A DNA stretch of 64,000 nt from Pristionchus mayeri. Taxonomy: Eukaryota; Nematoda; Chromadorea; Rhabditida; Neodiplogasteridae. Shown here piece after piece: positions 46,994 to 59,100 of this stretch (within the stretch, counting starts at the first letter, position 1; the number at the start of each line of letters is the position of its first letter). Location: NCBI GenBank assembly GCA_036245805.1, contig BTRK01000005.1, forward strand, positions 3,348,001 to 3,412,000. The letters are read 5' to 3'. Made by a program: the position numbers and the translations under genes. Below the pieces are notes generated by a model that was given only the letters and a program-made list of their open reading frames with translations, ran no database searches and was not told the DNA's origin.

Positions 46994-47200
46994 AGCAAAG
47001 TTTTTCAAGAATCGAATACTAGTCTGGGCTGGATGTGCGAAAATGTCATCCTATTTTTATGATTAATGTGCGGGTCTTAGGAAACAAATATCCGTTGATG
47101 TTAGATACACATTGAGCTTCCATTAGGGGTCAGCATCCCGTGGTAGCATCAAATTCATTTTTGACTTCCGCGTACTTTTGCGGTTCCCTTGTGACATTTG

Positions 47201-47332
47201 AAGGTTATGTGCAACGAGAACGGTCGCGCGAAGGGATTCGGATTCGTCTGCTACGAGAAGCCCGAGGAAGCAACCAAGGCCGTCACCGAGATGAACGGAA
47301 ACATGAACTTCTCCAAGCCCCTCTACGTCACT
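47201..47332 (+). pseudogene. Poly(A)-binding protein RRM4 fragment
   Basis: The translation [20 protein letters not shown] followed by [20 protein letters not shown] and LYV is clearly the fourth RRM of cytoplasmic poly(A)-binding protein (PAB-1/PABPC); the KGFGFV RNP1 motif is intact. A splice-like acceptor (TTTG|AAG) precedes it, and the similarity stops after LYVT. No other PABP exon was found nearby, so this is an isolated internal-exon copy with higher GC than its surroundings, either a duplicated fragment or one captured by mobile DNA. It ends 74 bp before the hAT-like element. Confidence 0.75.
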
Positions 47333-47406
47333 GTACTTCTCCAAGCACCTCCAATCTTCCCCTTTTCTAATCCCGCCAAATCTTCCAGTTCGATAATAGA
47401 AAATCC

Positions 47407-48313
47407 GGCTCTGTACGGATATCGAGGTCCCAATGGAAATCTACCCGGATAACGAGGTCCGAATAGATTCGAACTTTTAACGAGGTCCCAATCGGATTAT
47501 CGAGGTCCCAATCACAAGTTTTTTTTGTGTAATATTTCGTCATAAATATGCCAGATGTCATCATTCCTATAAATGCAATATTCGCACTACTTTCGATGTA
47601 ACTGGTCGGGAAGTTCTATGTTTGAGATTCCATCACTCTACAACTACATCACTGCTGTCTTAGTACGCATTACAGCCCTCCCATGTACCTGCCTCCCCTT
47701 TACTCTTCTTCTTTGCTCCTCCCACTGCTCATTCTGTCGATCAGATCAGTTGAAACGTCAAGGTGCAACGAGGGAATGCGTGCCCACCTCATCTTCCTGC
47801 TTGTCTTCGGGACAGTTAGCGCTCGTCGGTATCGCCCCAGGCCCCATGCGGAGGTGGATTATGCCCAAACACTGAAAGATGCCCTTTTCATCCTTTACGT
47901 CCTGTTCTTCAAACAGGAGGAGAACGATGGACATGTACCTCAACGCGTGGATAGGAAATCATGGGAGCCAGGTCCCATCAAAGCGGTCGAAGAGGTCACA
48001 CTCCAGTCAGGATCTTATATCAGAATTTCTGGCTACCATATGAACACGAGGTATATGAATATATTTGCTAAATGTATATATTTGCCCGCAGTACAAACTA
48101 GATGAGAACACCAACGAAGCCACAATTCGCTTACACAGCTACTCACATAAGTAATAGCATTAATATGGAGAAAAACTACACAAAGAAGATCAAAACTGAT
48201 TGGGACCTCGATATCCCGAATGGGACCTCGTTAATCCGTGTTGGCCCATTGGGACCTCGTTAATCCATTCGGACCTCGTTAATCGATTGGGACCTCGATA
48301 TCCGAACAGAGCC
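47407..48313. mobile_element. hAT-like element with subterminal GAGGTCC repeats
   Basis: The ends GGCTCTGTACGGATATCGAG and its complement are inverted (one mismatch) and flanked by GAAAATCC (47399-47406) and GAAAGTCC (48314-48321), an 8-bp duplication with one change. Inside each end lie four or five copies of (AT)(A/C)GAGGTCC(C/G)AAT spaced 20-30 bp, in inverted orientation at the two ends, like the transposase-binding sub-repeats of hAT elements. The roughly 680-bp interior carries a short secreted-protein frame instead of a transposase. Confidence 0.75.
47776..48101 (+). CDS. Secreted protein of unknown function inside a transposon
   Basis: The ATG opens MRAHLIFLLVFGTVSA, a textbook signal peptide, followed by about 75 residues containing RRYRPRPHAEVDY, a hydrophobic LFILYVLFF segment, RVDRKSWEPGPIK and SGSYIRISGYHMNT. 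A GTATAT donor at 48051 and GCCCGCAG acceptor (exon 48092-48101) give a protein of about 94 residues; unspliced reading runs to 48105 and is similar in length. No cysteines are present, so it is not a typical disulphide-rich effector, and no family was recognised. It lies wholly within the 907-bp hAT-like element, so it is either a captured host gene fragment or element-encoded. Confidence 0.5.
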
Positions 48314-48598
48314 GAAAGTCCTTAAAAATTGTTGAAGTTTTCTCCTTACTAAATTTGTGTTTTTCACCTGTTCCCCCCCCCTTTCCCGATAAATTTATTT
48401 TTCTGTTAATTGTTGTTATACGTTTGCTCAAGGAGATGGGCCGTCCCATTTTTCTCTAGATTCGTACGAAATACATGATTGGGGAAATCTGCCTTATGAA
48501 TTAGTGGAGAAATAAAAATCGCTCTGGGAGTTCAGAAACAACGTTTGCTAATCCATCGAAGTCGCATTATAAAGCGGTCGAACGATGTAGGACCGACG

Positions 48599-48671
48599 CC
48601 GCAGTTAGTGTAGTGGTTAGTGATCGGGTCTAGTCCCGATCCGCCTCGAGTTCTACTCCCACCCTCCGCAG
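48599..48671 (+). tRNA. tRNA-like sequence, probably pseudogene
   Basis: GCAGTTAGTGTAGTGGTTAG resembles the 5' half of Asp/Glu/Gly-type tRNAs (A box), and GAGTTCTACTCCC is a weak B box. A strong ATCGGG / CCCGAT stem occupies the anticodon arm but leaves a loop of the wrong size, and the acceptor ends do not pair. Possibly a tRNA-derived SINE. Confidence 0.3.
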
Positions 48672-48679
48672 TTCTCTTG

Positions 48680-49959
48680 CAAAGCCTTGAGGTTGTGTGG
48701 TGGGGGGTGAACTCGTGGTGTGTTCTCTTCTTTCTCGCATTCTATGGTTTGGGAACACTGTGAGTGGACAAGTGGTATTGTTGATAGACCAGCAATCAAC
48801 GAGAAAATAGCAGTCATAACTAGTCAAACCATTGCTGATTCTTGTTTTAGACACATCACAAGTATAAGGTTGATGCAAAAGTATTGTGGTTTTCTGAGAC
48901 CCTAGTTGTAACTGTCATCATTTGCGTGTCGCCAATATCCACGACGAACAAACATAGCATTATTTAGTGGTATGCTTAAATTTTGTAATATTTTAAACAT
49001 CAATATGCGGCTGTTTGCCTAAGAATCGATCTGGCACAGCGAAAATTTTCAATTTTCTGATTTCATGTGTTTTGGGGCTGTCAACGGTGCCGAAGACGAG
49101 ACGATGGGAATATTTATTCTGAGTTGCGCTAAACTATATCGATATCGCAGAACTCGAATCTGAGCTCAAAAAGTGGTTAAGATGGTGTGCCTGAGCCGGT
49201 ACGATTTATTTTTCTTTTTGAATTTCAGTTTTTCAATTTTTTCATAACGAATATTGTGAGATTGCGTTTAGTTGCCAACGTAAAAGTTGTTCAAAATAAT
49301 TTTTCGCGCATTTTGAGCTCTTTGCCAACTCTCTAGCTCACCTCGGAGCTAAAATATGCCAGAGCCGGAAGCAGAGCCGGAAATTCCCTAAAAGCCGGTT
49401 CTGAGAAAAATGGCTAACGCCAAAAATTTTTTCCCGTCCCCAATATACTCTGGAATAAATTTGGCTAGGATGCTGCTGAAAGTTGGGGCTCCTGGTTCCT
49501 CATGGTCCTGCAATCTCTCAGAAGACGCGTGTTATCATAATTTTCAAAAATAATTTTTAATGTTGTAAGAAATACAACTGTCCGCGGAGTAGGAAGATAG
49601 TTTCAAGAAATAGACAGATGCGACCGGCTTGGCGAGAGGACTCCAAATCTAAATTTATAGCCAGTTTCCGCATCAACATTTTGAGAAAACATTCTCCTCC
49701 TTTAATTGATATGATAATTGAAGATGCAACACGGACGATGCGGGCGCGGAATGCAAGGAGGACACATCCGAAAGTGAAGGCGAAGTTAAATGGTGCACGT
49801 GCAGCAGCTCCCAATACGTTGGAGTTCACTGCGTACCCAAAACCGGTCAGTTTAGCTAGTGATTGCATAGCCGACAAGATACGGCTAGCTAAGATAGATT
49901 AGAGAAGATGCACATGGTTGTTAGGATACTCCATTTTGGGCGCAATTGGACATACCACG
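48680..49959. other. Non-coding, no gene recognised
   Basis: Short ORFs only. GAGCCGG motifs near 49190 and 49360-49410 recall the outer part of the foldback at 51.8 kb. Confidence 0.4.
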
Positions 49960-50967
49960 CCTCTCACGAGAAAATCGAGCTATCATCAACATTATACGGG
50001 ATGTAGGGAAATATGGAAATTTGGTTCTAACCAGCTTTGATGATCTTGAGGCATGCCTGACTGGCCTCAAAGTCTCATTATGCATGTTCCATTTTGGAGC
50101 TCCCTAGAGGGTCAGATACATTTATCCATAGCTTTGAATGCACATATCTTTGTTAGAGTGAAAGATAACCGAAAATTATCCTCTGAGTGACCGCAACTCA
50201 TTATTCAAGCTCTATCGATTCATATTTACTAGATTGCCCAAATGTTAGTTTTAACAGATTTATAGTATCCGCACTTTTTTTTCAAAAGTGTAGGTGAAAT
50301 AACAGCTGTAATTTGCTCAGTGTGTGCATCTCAGCGAGAGCTTTCGAATGAATACTTTGAGCAAAAAATAGCAGAACCTGGGTGTGGCTTCTGCCCTTTT
50401 TAGTTTTCCTAATCGTTAGAACTTAATTTTCATTATAAATCAGGATGATAAATCGATCATTCTTGGCGGCGCTCCGCTATGAAAGTTGTGTGCGAAGGAA
50501 TTAATCTGTTGAAAATTAAGTTCAAACGATTAGGAAAACTAAATAGGGCAGAAGTCACACCCAGGTTCACACCCAGGCTATTTTTGCTCAAACCATTCAT
50601 TCAAAAGCGCTCACTGAGATGCATACACTGGGAAAATTGCTGCTGCTATTTCACCTACACTTTTGAGAAAAATGATTATACTATAAGTCTATTAAAACTA
50701 ACATTTGGCCAATCTAAGAGATATGAATCGATAGAGCTTGAAAAATGAGTGGGGATCACTCAGAGTATCTTTCACTTTAACGAATATCTGAGCATTCAAC
50801 GTTTAGGCTCAAGGTAACGAACCCTCTATAGGAAGCTTCAAAATGAAACATTCACATTGAGACTTTGGGCGTCTGCCAGGCATGCCTCAAGATCACCAAA
50901 TCTAGTTAGAATAAAATTCCCGAATTCCAGTTCATTCGCAGACTCAGCTCGATTTTCTCATGAGACG
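49960..50967. repeat. 1.0-kb foldback element
   Basis: CTCACGAGAAAATCGAGCT at the left and AGCTCGATTTTCTCATGAG at the right; about 450-bp arms with roughly 80-85% identity around a centre near 50475. The 89-codon ORF at 50479 has no domain. Confidence 0.75.
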
Positions 50968-51819
50968 AGTGATATTAGTCTTATTTGCAGCATGTGCAGT
51001 ACATATTTGAGTATATTGTATACATGGACATGTCCAAAAATTATACGAAAAATGCCCATAATGACATTTTTGTTCACAGGCCTGTGCGACCCATACACTG
51101 TTAAAGGAACGACCTATGACTCGAGGTGAACAACAACTAATGTATCTCTTTGCTGGGCATGTTGCATTGTGCAGATTCGAATTAGTCGCGTGTACAGTAT
51201 CTAGGAAATTCTATAATGTTGATGTTTTTGTGAGTATAATGCCCTAAACTTGTCTGATCAAATACCTGAAGCACTCATATTTTATGATTATCAACATAAT
51301 CATTAGCACATTGGGTGTAGCTAGGGACCACAACGAACTATAGAAATTCGAGCCACATCATGTTTAACCGGACCGCTGCTGTCAACATATGGTCGTAATT
51401 TTGGCCGTTTGCCGATATCTCATCTCTGAATCGCGCTAGAGCTCCAGAAGTGATTGACAAACTATCAACCGAGAGTGGGGGAAATCGAGACGTCGAAGGG
51501 GCGGAGTCAAATCCGATTGTGTGAAACGTAAAGTTAGATTTTCAAATTTTCGGTTCTGCAGTACCCCTTCATTTATTGCTGCCTGATTATCATATTATTT
51601 TTTGTGCTCAATGAATGCTTGAATACCCTTTCCATCGCGCGTAGGTTCAAGCCTATATATTTGATCTGTCGGCCACAGTATAAAGACTAAGCAATATCGG
51701 CAAAATGTTTTACTGATTACGTTTCGGTCCAGCAATGCATGGAGAGCTAGGATAGGACAAATATTACGTAACAACCGAAAAGTATGGCTTACGGATATCA
51801 TAATATGATACAATATATT

Positions 51820-53133
51820 GTGAATCATATATCACGCATATTCTGACAGAATGTATGAGTTCCACTGCACATGGGAACAACAAATTCAAACTGATATAAT
51901 CTTATCGACACAATATCAGTTGATGTATCCCTGGTCGTAGACTTTTATATTCAAGTGGTGAAGCCGTAAAATCGAAACTACCTAAAAGCCGGCTCTCGAC
52001 ATTTCAAAACTTCAAAAAATCATAACATACAAAAAAGTTGAGATAGAAAGTCGTTCAAAAAAGCAAAATTACCGCCTCGACGAGTTCTACAAATCATCTG
52101 TTCAGGACGTTTTTGAAAACTCAATTTGAAATATAGATAAGTTGTAAAAAGCGAATTGTGGGTTGCAAAAAATTGTTACCCTGAAAAAATTTTCCACGAT
52201 TACCCAATTTTTTTATTTCAAAATCAGATTCTCCGTGCAATTCTACACCAGGGATATTGACTTCAGATCATTTTAACTTTTTCCCGTAACTTTCAGCGCT
52301 GGAAAGACCGAAAACTTGCCGTTTTTCGAAAATTCAAAAAGTTCAATGATTTGCCATTTTCATACTGATGGGTGAGAAGCTGTTCTATTGGTTGTAAGTG
52401 ACATAACAGGGTCTGATCGTAGTTGTGAGTGAATTAACCGATATTTTTGATGAAAAAAATCATCGCATTTTTTTCAGTCATTCTCGGAGGATGCTCAGAA
52501 AATCCTGATTTTTTCTGAGTAAGATATTTTCTCTGGAAATGATTTCAATCTTCTTAAATTGTAAAAATAGTCTATCCTAAGCAAATTGGTGCCCATTGGA
52601 GAGCTGATAAAGCCTGAATATGAACATGGCAAATCATTAAACTTTTTGAATTTTCGATGTTTCCAGCGCTGAAACCTCCCGGGAAAAAGTTAAAATGATC
52701 TGAAATCAATATCCCTGGTGTAGAATTGCACGGAGAATCTGATTTTGAAAAAAAAAATTGGGTAATCGTGGAAAATTTTTTCAGGGTAACAATTTTTTGC
52801 AACCCACAATTCGCTTTTTACAACTTATCTATATTTCAAATTGAGTTTTCAAAAACGTCCTGAACAGATGATTTGTAGAACTCGTCGAGGCGGTAATTTT
52901 GCTTTTTTGAACGACTTTCTAGCTCAACTTTGAAGCATGTTATGTGTTTTTGAATTTTTGAAATGTCGAGAGCCGGCTTTTAGGTAGTTTCGATTTTACG
53001 GCTTCACCACTTGAAAATAAAAGTCTACGACCAGGCATACATCAACTGATATTGTGTCGATAAGATTACATCAGTTTGAATTTGTTGTTCCCATGCACCT
53101 GCGTTCTCTCAGAATATCTGTGATATGTGAATC
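51820..53133. repeat. 1.3-kb foldback element
   Basis: Long arms (about 480 bp) are mirrored around about 52480: GTGAATCATATATCAC... to GTGATATGTGAATC. The inner arms are nearly perfect (for example TTACCGCCTCGACGAGTTCT and complement). No transposase. Confidence 0.8.
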
Positions 53134-53288
53134 TGGTCCGCTGCGAATGGCCTGTCAGAAAAAAATCTAATTTTTTTTAAACTTGTCCCTAACTGCACAT
53201 CGACAGAAATACTTATATTACCGTGCATCCGTAAACATTATGTAACCATCTCAAATGTAGTGAAACGAAGAGCAATTTCGTTGATTAA

Positions 53289-53588
53289 CTTAAGATACAT
53301 TCCACGAGAAAACGTACCTTTTGGGAGGGGTCGACGGATGGCTTTTTTGCAACCCCCCTCAATATTTTGCTGGTGAAGTTCCCATACCGAGTGCTGATAT
53401 TTGGCCCAATATGAACGGCTCTGGTGCACTTTCTAAAAAATGCCAGACCTGGCCCAAAAAAAATCGAAAAATTCAAATTTTTGAAAAGTGCGATATTATA
53501 GGTTTTCTAGGTCTATTTTTCGATGGAAATAACGAAAAATATGTTGAAAAAGCGATCTGGTATCGATAAAGTGTTGAAAACATCGATC
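53289..53588. repeat. Partial copy of the neighbouring foldback end
   Basis: CCACGAGAAAACGT ... GGACGGATGGC-like sequence resembles the reverse complement of the right end of the next foldback (54904-54950), so this looks like a truncated relative. No gene. Confidence 0.4.
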
Positions 53589-54964
53589 TTAAAAGAGACC
53601 CTCCACCAGATAACGTAATAGGGTCACGGATGGCTAAAAATTAGATAATTCCCATATGTTTTTTTTCTGAAGTGTAGGCCCCGAGTGATGATTCCGGCCG
53701 CATAACTAAGGCTTAGGGTCGATTTTGAAAAAGTTTCAAGTACCCCCACTTTGGGGGGCGAAAAAATCGATATCTCAGAATTAGACCAGATGAAGATGTT
53801 CTGGTGTATTTTGACTCGTAGAAAACGAATTTCGATACCACGATGCGAGAAAATGCGAAATGGAAGAGATAACATCAAAAAACCACTTTTCGGTCAATTT
53901 TTGCGAATAATCGATATTTTAAAATTTTCTGCGCAGTCTCTGGATACGTTTTCTGAAATCACCATGAAAAGTTGGCCCTAGTCTGAGAAAATCAGAATTT
54001 TAAAATGACATATATTTGAGATATTTCGATCCAAACATCGATTGTTGGTGTAAATCGGCAAATATTCCTCCATACAGAGCGCTGAATTTTGAAAACCAAT
54101 TCATCAATGGTCTGAAAACTGCTCATTATATCTATACTTGTTTCATCTTCACATTACCATGTAAAGAGAGATGATAATTAGCACAATTGGAAATCTCATG
54201 TTTTCGACCCAGCCAAATGAACCAAAAAAAGTCAAAATCTCAAAATCTTCAATATAGTATGTTTTATGGCGTATTTTCACTCGTAGAGTCCATTTTTCAC
54301 GTGAAAGCTCTTGAAAACATGTTGTAACGTTATTATGATTTTCAAAACTTTGTGCTGTTTTCGATATTCGATTTTTTTACTTTTTTTGGATTTTGATTTT
54401 TCATTGCTTCCACTGCACTTAGGAAGATGCAAATGATCATGTCATAATCATGTCATAGTCATAAGAAAGTGTTTCCAGATCAATATTTGCCGAGTTACTC
54501 CAAAAATCGATGTTTGGATCGAAATATCTAAAATATATGGCATTTTAAAAATCTAATTTTCTCAGACTAGGGCCACCTTTTCATGGTGATTTCAGAAAAC
54601 GTATCCAGAGACTGCGCAGAAAATTTTAAAATATCGATTATTCGCAAAAATTGACCGAAAAAGTAGTTTTTTGATGTTATCTCTTTAATTTCACATTTGC
54701 TAGCATCGTGGTAACGAAATTCGTTTTCTACGAGTGAAAATACACCAGAACATCTTTTTCTCGCCTAATTCTGAGATATCTATTTTTCGACCCCCAAAGT
54801 ACCTGAAACTTTTTCAAAATCGACCTTAAGCCTTAGTTATAGCAGCCGTCAATCAGCACTCGGGGCCTACACTTCAGAAAAAAAGTATGGGAATTATTTA
54901 ATTTTTAGCCATCCGTGGACCCCTGAACAATTGTTACGTTTTTCTCGTGAATGGTCTCTTAAAA
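53589..54964. repeat. 1.4-kb foldback element
   Basis: TTAAAAGAGACC on the left and GGTCTCTTAAAA on the right. The arms of about 490 bp match through to about 54075/54485 (for example CAGAACATC and GTTTTCTACGAGT blocks and their complements) around a unique centre. No coding capacity. Confidence 0.78.
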
Positions 54965-54980
54965 TTATATAGGTGGGCAT

Positions 54981-55694
54981 TGTAACGAAATATCACTTCG
55001 CTACTATTAATTCATTCAATTATAATCAATTATCAATAAATCAATCAATTTAAATAATTCAATATAAATATAATCAGTCATCGTTCAATCCCTACAGCCA
55101 CCCTCTACCGTATCATTATTTCACATTACCGCGAAGGAAGTGTCCCATACGGAAGATGCAGAGTAGCCTACCGTATGCCGCGGAGCGCTTGCATTTTCTG
55201 GACTCGACTTTCTTTCAGCGTTGAAGAAGTTTCTCCACGTTCACGTCGCTTTTTCTTCAACTTTTCTTTATTCATTACATCGCATTACTAGGCCCACTTG
55301 TCTACTATTCACTCATTTAGCCGAGCACACCGTTTGCGGACTATTCTCATCGTATTTTCGTTCACCTTTCTTCGCTTTCCACTTTATCACCATTTCATCA
55401 CTCAGAGCCCGCTTCACCGGGTCTCATCTCTTCCACCACCGTCACCAAGCTGGGATTTAAAGAGATCCCGACACCAACTGGGTCTCATTCAATCTCCGGC
55501 TGTTACCTGCATTAGAGGTACCTTGCATTCCCTTCCAGTTAATCAATAACTCCGAGAAACAAGCCTCTTCCCTTCTGTGATCTACACCATTCTTTCGTGT
55601 TTCCCTTGTAAATTAAAGTAAATAAATTGCTTTTATTATCACACCTTGTCCATTGCGTACCATAAAAAGGAATCTAGCAATAGATTTTCCTACA
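54981..55694. mobile_element. Solo LTR with 5-bp target duplication
   Basis: Begins TGTAACGAAA and ends TTTTCCTACA (TGT...ACA termini) and is flanked by an exact 5-bp repeat GGCAT (54976-54980 and 55695-55699). A polyadenylation signal-like AATAAA lies at about 55620. With 714 bp, TG/CA ends and a 5-bp duplication it fits a Gypsy- or Bel/Pao-type LTR left after recombination between two LTRs. No internal region remains. It inserted 16 bp outside the right end of the foldback. Confidence 0.72.
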
Positions 55695-55702
55695 GGCATA
55701 TA

Positions 55703-56165
55703 CAGTAGCGCCGGAAAGTATCCGTACCATTTGATTTTTTCATATAACTTTTTCTTCAGATGACTTAGCAAGTTAGATGTTGTGGCGCTATATATCAAAT
55801 CCATCGAAGAATACGATGCGAGTATTGCGTAATCACGTGCATCATAACTGATTGCGTAGTGATGACGCAATCGAATTTCACTTTTTCAAACATGCAGTAT
55901 TCTACCACAACCTAAAAATCGTTTCACGACTTACCCAAGATTAGAAAATGCTCTTTCGAAAGACTTAATTCGCATTTGGATATTTTTTCCAGATGTTTGG
56001 CATCAATGTGCTTGAAAATGCTGAATTTATGCTATATATCGTTTTTCCAGTGACCTGCCGCAAATTATGATGTTCCAATGGGTGGATGATTATATTGGTA
56101 ATCTAAGATCGGACAAGTTTAAGTGAAAGTTATGTTCGAAAAAGTTTAAATCAAACATTTTCCAG
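55703..56165. other. Non-coding; single Tc1-like terminus
   Basis: TACAGTAGCGCCGGAAAGTA at 55702 resembles one Tc1/mariner terminal repeat but no partner end was found. The rest may include upstream exons of the channel gene; an exon-like stretch at about 56050-56097 could not be joined in phase. Confidence 0.35.
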
Positions 56166-59100
56166 ATGCGAAGTAGTAGACTCCGCAAATTCCTGCAACG
56201 ATGATGCAGAATATAAGGGATGCCGCTGCAACAATTACGCTGGGAAATACTGCGAATTTCAAATGTGGAGTAAGACAGATCGATTCCTTTGTTCTTCGCG
56301 GCGGTCCACGTGTCATTGCTCTTGGTGCAAGGAGTGGTCAATGATAGCTAGCGAATGAAAATGAGCAAACATCGCTATTTTCGAATTTGACCAAAAAATT
56401 GGTAGATGTTTTCCGAATACAAATTCTACGAAATTAATCACATTCGAATACATTATTTTCCGGCAGCAGCCATTCGCTATTACAAATAATCCGCGTTAAA
56501 TACTTGTCTTTCCCAGCTTACTGCGTCCACACGGATGCAACCCAAGGGATCGAGAAATATGATACATACTTTCATCCGAACAAGTGAGTAATGAAAATGC
56601 CTAAACTCATTTTTTTTAATATCACACTTTTCGAAATTTGTTCATAAATTAGTATTATGCAAACATCCAACATATATATTCCTATTATATCTTTTACATA
56701 GAGATCCGAAAAAAATAGTTCCCGACCTCCAATGATGATACCTTTTCCAATAGCACATATAATTACCAAAATAATCACCGCAGATGCGGCATCAATGGAG
56801 ACCCAGATGCAGTATGCAATATAGCTGACGGATCCTGCACATGTAGTGCCGGGTTCACTGGGAGCGACTGCGACACAGCAACCCGTCAGTGGATACAGAA
56901 ATCGTTCTTTCTTACCCCCTATAATTCTCCTATATTACCTTCTATTCAGAAACAACAGTCAAAGCCACAGCAGCTACTCTTCCCGATTTGGTGGTACCAA
57001 CAACAACCATTTCCAAAACCACAACCACTGCCAAAACCACCACAACCAGTTCCAAAACAACCACTACCACGAGCGGACAGACACCAACCACATCTCTTCA
57101 ATCCACCGAACAAACCACTACCACGACTCCAGTTATCATCGACCCCAGATCGCTATGCAATCCATTCATTAATGGCGACGGTGTTCGCTTTCAGACGAGG
57201 TGAATGTCCGTTTTTTTTTGCATTCTTTGTGATCTACATCAGTAGAATAGTTGCAAATAACTGCACATATTTAGATCAAAGTTAATGTAGAATTGTCGCA
57301 GCATGCATTTTGTCATTACATCTGATCAGAGAAGCATGGTCAGATTCCACCCCTTGTCTTTACGAAACTGCGATCTGGGCATATCTAATCCCCGCCCATT
57401 CATAGTTTTGTCAAAATGCCAAATCTTATAGATGAAATGTTACATGCCACAGGTGTCACACTACCGACGCGCGCGCTACCTGCACCGACGATCTCTCCCA
57501 GCAAATGTGCTCGTGTAGTCCCGCATACGTGGGACCGACCTGCGGAATCTGTTAGTTGACTCTCATCATAATACCGAATTCTATATATTCCAGCTGTGCA
57601 AGTCCAATCATACCCTAATACGTTTACTAGTATTCATCATTGAGTCCAGTGCGCTAACGAGTAGAGTGACGTAGTTCATGCATGTACTACAACGTCTCAT
57701 TCGATCAATGGTTTTCATTTTTTTTCAGCAATTGACATGTACGAGAGGCTGATCAAGTGGTTAGGCACAGAGAACGCAGCAAATATGATCGAAGTGAGAC
57801 TATTTGCATATTTTCTATAAATCGGATACAAAAATCGTCTAGATGTAGAATTTCCTTTCAGATAACGCGTATTGCACAGTCTACTCCCGGCACCCTCGTG
57901 TCCGTGCTTCCTTCCATCTACGCTATTCTCACTCCCGAACAGAGAATCGACATCAGCTAGTCGATTAACGAGATGATCGACTCGGTAAACTACGAAATGC
58001 GCGAAGTCGACTATAAGTAAGTTACAAATTATCTGCTGCTGTGTTTCGATATCACTTCTAAAAGCTCCGATAATTGCAGGATGGCATTCACCAAAGTGCT
58101 CGATGAGCAGTTGGGCAATTGCTACACTTTCAACTATGCGAACGATACGAATGCAGTCGATGAACTTCACAGTGCGCGATTCGCCGGGCAGAGACGGGGT
58201 CTGGGTTTGGAAGATTGAGGCTGAGGGCATGTCCATGCATCTGCAGGAAATTATCAGAAGTAATCATATAAAGGCATGATTGAAATCGATTGAAATGTCA
58301 ATATGCAACGAATTTCTTCTCATTCAGATTTCTCTATCGTCCTCAAGCTGGAGCCATTGGAGCAGGTAAATTTCAATAATACACTGTCTAGATTCAATTA
58401 CAGACACCATATCATGGTGAAAATGTGCAAAAGCAACTACCACACCAGTTCCTTGTTTGAGATTAGCCAGTCAGTTCATAAATCACAGCAATTATTTCTG
58501 GACATTCCCTTTCTAATTGAATAGGTGAAATATTATATTATTAGGTCGCCTGGATCGACAGTGCTGCCATCGCGGCATACATCCACTCTCCAGGGACACC
58601 CTTCTACCAGGGAGGAATGTACGCTGTGAGGGGAGGATCAGCAGATCTCATCGCATTACGAAAGGTAACATGGCGCGGATCTGTCTAAGAGTTGAAGAAA
58701 ATAACGGCTACATCAGATAAACGAATCTAAGAATTTGCAGACAATTACGCAGCTCAACTACGACTGCATTTCATCCCGCGATGATATTAAAAATAACTTC
58801 TACGAGGATGGCGACTACACGAGAGAGGTTGAAAAGCGGAGTTAATGTATCAAATTGATCTATTATTTCACCACTATCATAGTCACGCCTCTCCAGGGTT
58901 GCTACTCAGCCTGCTATCAAGACAAAGTGATGGAGAAGTGTGGATGCATGGACGCACGCCATAAGAAAGCAGAATCCGCACGTTACTGCTTGTTCAAAGA
59001 CAGTGAGTATGCAGGACTAAGATTCCCAAGGTCCAATTACTTCATATGTGAAAATTGAGACAATGATGATGAACTCAATACAAATTTTGTATTTCTTCAG

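Noticed and set aside
54981..55694. ORFs of about 80 codons within the LTR
   Set aside because: Short, Ser/His/Phe-rich and wholly inside the LTR; no start context or splicing signals.
56846..57172. His/Asn-rich 108-codon ORF
   Set aside because: Shifted frame of the Thr-rich linker exon of the channel gene.
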